NCBI GenBank assembly: GCA_947561715.1
Contig: OX387199.1
Span: 3,539,001-3,603,000 of the forward strand
Origin: Ascidia mentula
Lineage: Eukaryota > Chordata > Ascidiacea > Phlebobranchia > Ascidiidae
Length of the DNA: 64,000 nt
Reading direction: 5' to 3'
The translations under genes were made by a program, and so were the position numbers. Below, in pieces: positions 61,223 through 64,000 of the stretch. Within the stretch, counting starts at the first letter, position 1. Each line of letters opens with the position of its first letter. The notes beneath the pieces are model-generated. The model was not told the DNA's origin. It saw nothing but the letters and a program-made list of their open reading frames with translations, and ran no database searches.

Positions 61223-64000
61223 CGGACAAAATGTATTGGAACTATGCAAAAGAAACAAGGACTTAAATTATATCATGCCGTGAATGCTGCAGAAATGAAT
61301 TTCCATAAACTACCTTTGCATTGGTGCAGCTAATGTATGTTTCTATACGCAATCTTAGCGCCTATCTAGATGTGTTATGTTTATACAGGCACTTTATTTC
61401 TGAACCGTGTAAAAAGAAAACTGCCTCACTACAATCCAGCTATAGTTTTGGAAGTTGATATGCACTGTTGCTTCTCTGGGCTTTAAGTCGCTTCAAGCTC
61501 TGAGGGTTGTGGACGATTCAGAAATCCCCTTTGCTAATATGACTAAGTACTAAAGTTGCTCCGCGCCCCTTGAATTTAAACGCAAAGAAATGTTCATAAA
61601 ATATATAAATCTCCCACTAAAATCTCAACGGTGCCTCATCATCGGATGGTAAAATAAAAAAAAAATACAGCGCATTGAGTTCTACTCACCACTGCTTATT
61701 TATTGACAAGAAAACAAAGCGACTTATTCCCGCCACAAAAGTACTTCTTTTACAAAAGATTGATGATGGTCTTACCCTTTCCATTGCATCGACATATTGC
61801 CAAGCAATTGTAGTAAAACCCGTTTATTTCCCGTAGAAAATACCACACATTACACGTTGCTGATTTTGGTCGTCATTTCGCGTCTAGGTTACATCATTTT
61901 ATTTCGGCACAAATGAAATTTGTCGCAGCTAGATCTCAGCAAAAACTGTTTATGCCGGTATTCTGATCAATGCAAATTTTTTTGTGATTACAACCCATCG
62001 ATTATTATTTACAATTTGATAGCTTATTGGTAATGTAACATTTAAAACACGCTTGTGTTTGTGAACTTTGATTTTAGCTTTTATCAACATGTAGTTTCTT
62101 GCGTAGTTTGTTTCTTTTTTTCGTATGAATGTTGTTTACGTTAAAGGAAAGCAATTTTGTGTTGGGAAGCAAGAAAAGTTACAGCCACATTAACTTAAAC
62201 GCAAGCATAAGGCGAGTCCGTCTAGTTGGACACCATAACTACAGGCAACTAATAAGTTGACACATAAAGATATAGAACCTACAGTTCTGATGTTACATTA
62301 TGAACGACCGCCATGCTTGGTTATTATAATCAAAAACAAAAAAGTTCTGCCAGAATATCGCAAAACTTTCTGACCAAGGATGTACAACATACTGTGTACA
62401 CTGAAAATAAGTTTTGACCACCAGGTATCATAATGAATGCTAAACAATTCGTTCTTCCTGTCAGAAAAAATACAATCTTTTTAAACAAAAGGTGTATGTT
62501 TGTTGTTTTAACACCGGGAAAACGAACTGTGCACAAACCTCAATCGGAGTTTTCGCTTGTTATTTAGGTCAATTTCCTTGACTGACTGATGTTGCCAATC
62601 ATCGCCTTAAAATCCTGCCCCTGGGAAATTAACCTTGTAGAAACTAAAAGCGCCACCGAGCGGCTTGCAAACGTTGGTTTGATATTTGTGTAAAACACAA
62701 TGCTGACAAACAGCAAGGAATTTTATAAACCTATGGATGTTTTTTGAGCTGTATATTTAAGTTGTTGGCATGGTTACAACATTTGTGTGTTATTTGGAAG
62801 TTTTTTCGACCATGATGGAGTTTTCGACCATGTGATCGTGCCCGTAGTAAACATCGTTTAACACAAATACACACCAAGTCTCTGACATAATTTTAAACTT
62901 GAACTTACTGACTTTAAAATACGGTACACATATTTACTGATATATACCGTTGTATTTGGCACAATTGTTTAGTTTTAATAATTCTAATGACTTTTTACGG
63001 CATATTACAATGCCACATTTCGATCAGCTTTTCTGGGTAATTTGGAATGTTTCGAAAAATGAAGATGATCTGACGAAGTTACGAGAGCAACAAGTTTATT
63101 GTTTCGCGTATTTTATTGTGCATTGAACGCCCGTCGGAAGTGTGCAAATCTTAACAACGCAGCATTGGCCTCATTAAAAAGACCGGTATAGTAGCCGGAC
63201 ATATTTAGCGCACGTCAAATGAACAGCGGGAAGCTGCCGGGGTCCAGATGCCTCCGATTCGGGGTTGCTCTTTGTTGCCAAGCGAAAACCTCGTTCCCGA
63301 ATAGTCTCGCAGCCGCTCGGCTCCATTGTCCTTCGGTTAGGGGCCACGCGTGCTCTTGCGCAAACAAAACAGCACCGCGCCTCAATGCCGAGCGCACAGC
63401 AGATGGACTCCAACAAAGCCTAATATCATTACGCATCGCCTGCGCTGCGCCCGCCCGGTCACGTGACCAGGGCCGCTGTCGCCCACCAGGCCCCAATGTG
63501 ACGTCACTATGGTGTACGCGCAATAATGGGGCGAGAAGTAGGGATTCAATTCTACGTTGCTGACGTAGTACAAGGCAATGTCTATCGTTGGTGTATCTGT
63601 GTTCATTGGATTCAGAACGTTCAAGTTCCTCCTTATTATGTAAAAAAAAACAAAGTTAACCCTGATAGTTCCTTTTTTTGAAAAAATGATTATTCATGAA
63701 TTAAAAATGACGGACAGGCATATTAAACTCTATACTTTGATCCTGCATTGATCGTTTCGACCTTTTCAACAAGATCAGACCGCATAAAACAACTTCACTG
63801 CTAAATTTAACAAAAAAATATGTTTTTAATATCACCTGCGGCATGACATGCCTGCTTCAAGCTCCCAATTTCGTGCGACCAATTATTTTCTCGATAAGGT
63901 GGAACACCACGAAAATCAGGGTACGACGTTGCTAGGGAACAGGTCGTCGCGTCAATGCACCTGGTGGACCACACAACAATTCATCATGATGACGTTCATC
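61223..64000. other. 3' flank of the nuclear receptor and intergenic, no gene seen
   Basis: A poly(A) hexamer AATAAA is at 61653-61658. Nothing gene-like to about 63150. At 63210-63520 the sequence becomes GC- and CpG-rich, with an E-box palindrome (gtcacgtgac, 63459-63468) and a CRE octamer (tgacgtca, 63499-63506); open frames there on both strands reflect the base composition. This may be the promoter or first exon of a gene beyond the right edge. Confidence 0.45.

Noticed and set aside
63215..63624. Frames of about 80-114 codons on both strands
   Set aside because: All lie in the CpG-rich patch where stops are rare; no motif in any of them.
1..64000. CRISPR arrays, bacterial operons, riboswitches, origins
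   Set aside because: None expected or seen; the split genes and SINE/MITE content show animal nuclear DNA.

Overview
The window looks like nuclear DNA of a compact invertebrate-chordate genome, most likely a tunicate (Ciona-like). Genes have many short exons with ordinary GT-AG introns of about 60 to 5000 bases, the DNA is AT-rich, and the families present (an FTZ-F1/NR5A nuclear receptor, an opsin-class GPCR, C-type lectin, fibrinogen-related and UNC93-like genes, an animal caspase fold) are metazoan. The species assignment is an inference. All gene models below were assembled by hand from splice signals, reading phase and family motifs, and every multi-exon model listed with full exon coordinates closes in phase.

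Layout, left to right. (1) 0-3.6 kb, minus strand: the first exons of a type II membrane protein that runs off the left edge, then a complete five-exon type II membrane C-type lectin with a coiled-coil stalk. (2) 3.6-17 kb: mostly non-coding, with a hAT-type MITE and a few isolated good-looking minus-strand exons of an unidentified gene. (3) 17.1-23.0 kb, minus: a seven-exon rhodopsin-family GPCR whose features point to the lipid/melanocortin/cannabinoid (MECA) branch. (4) 27.0-31.6 kb, plus: a nine-exon gene encoding a long coiled-coil region fused to a complete caspase-like fold in which both catalytic residues and the acidic-pocket arginines appear to be lost. (5) 31.8-46.6 kb: a recent tandem duplication of a 7.35 kb unit, each holding a secreted fibrinogen-related gene (plus) convergent with an UNC93-like transporter-family gene (minus). 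(6) 47.1-52.1 kb: a third, more diverged UNC93-like gene in plus orientation, with a perfect 194-base inverted repeat in intron 2. (7) 54.1-61.2 kb, plus: a ten-exon NR5A/FTZ-F1 receptor with a full-length tRNA-derived SINE in one intron. (8) 61.2-64 kb: no gene seen, ending in a CpG-rich stretch.

Working together: lectin and fibrinogen-related domains are common animal pattern-recognition modules, UNC93 proteins include the Toll-receptor chaperone UNC93B1, and caspase folds serve in death and inflammation signalling. The central 30 kb may therefore be an innate-immunity neighbourhood, but this is guilt by association. The standout item is the coiled-coil/pseudocaspase fusion.
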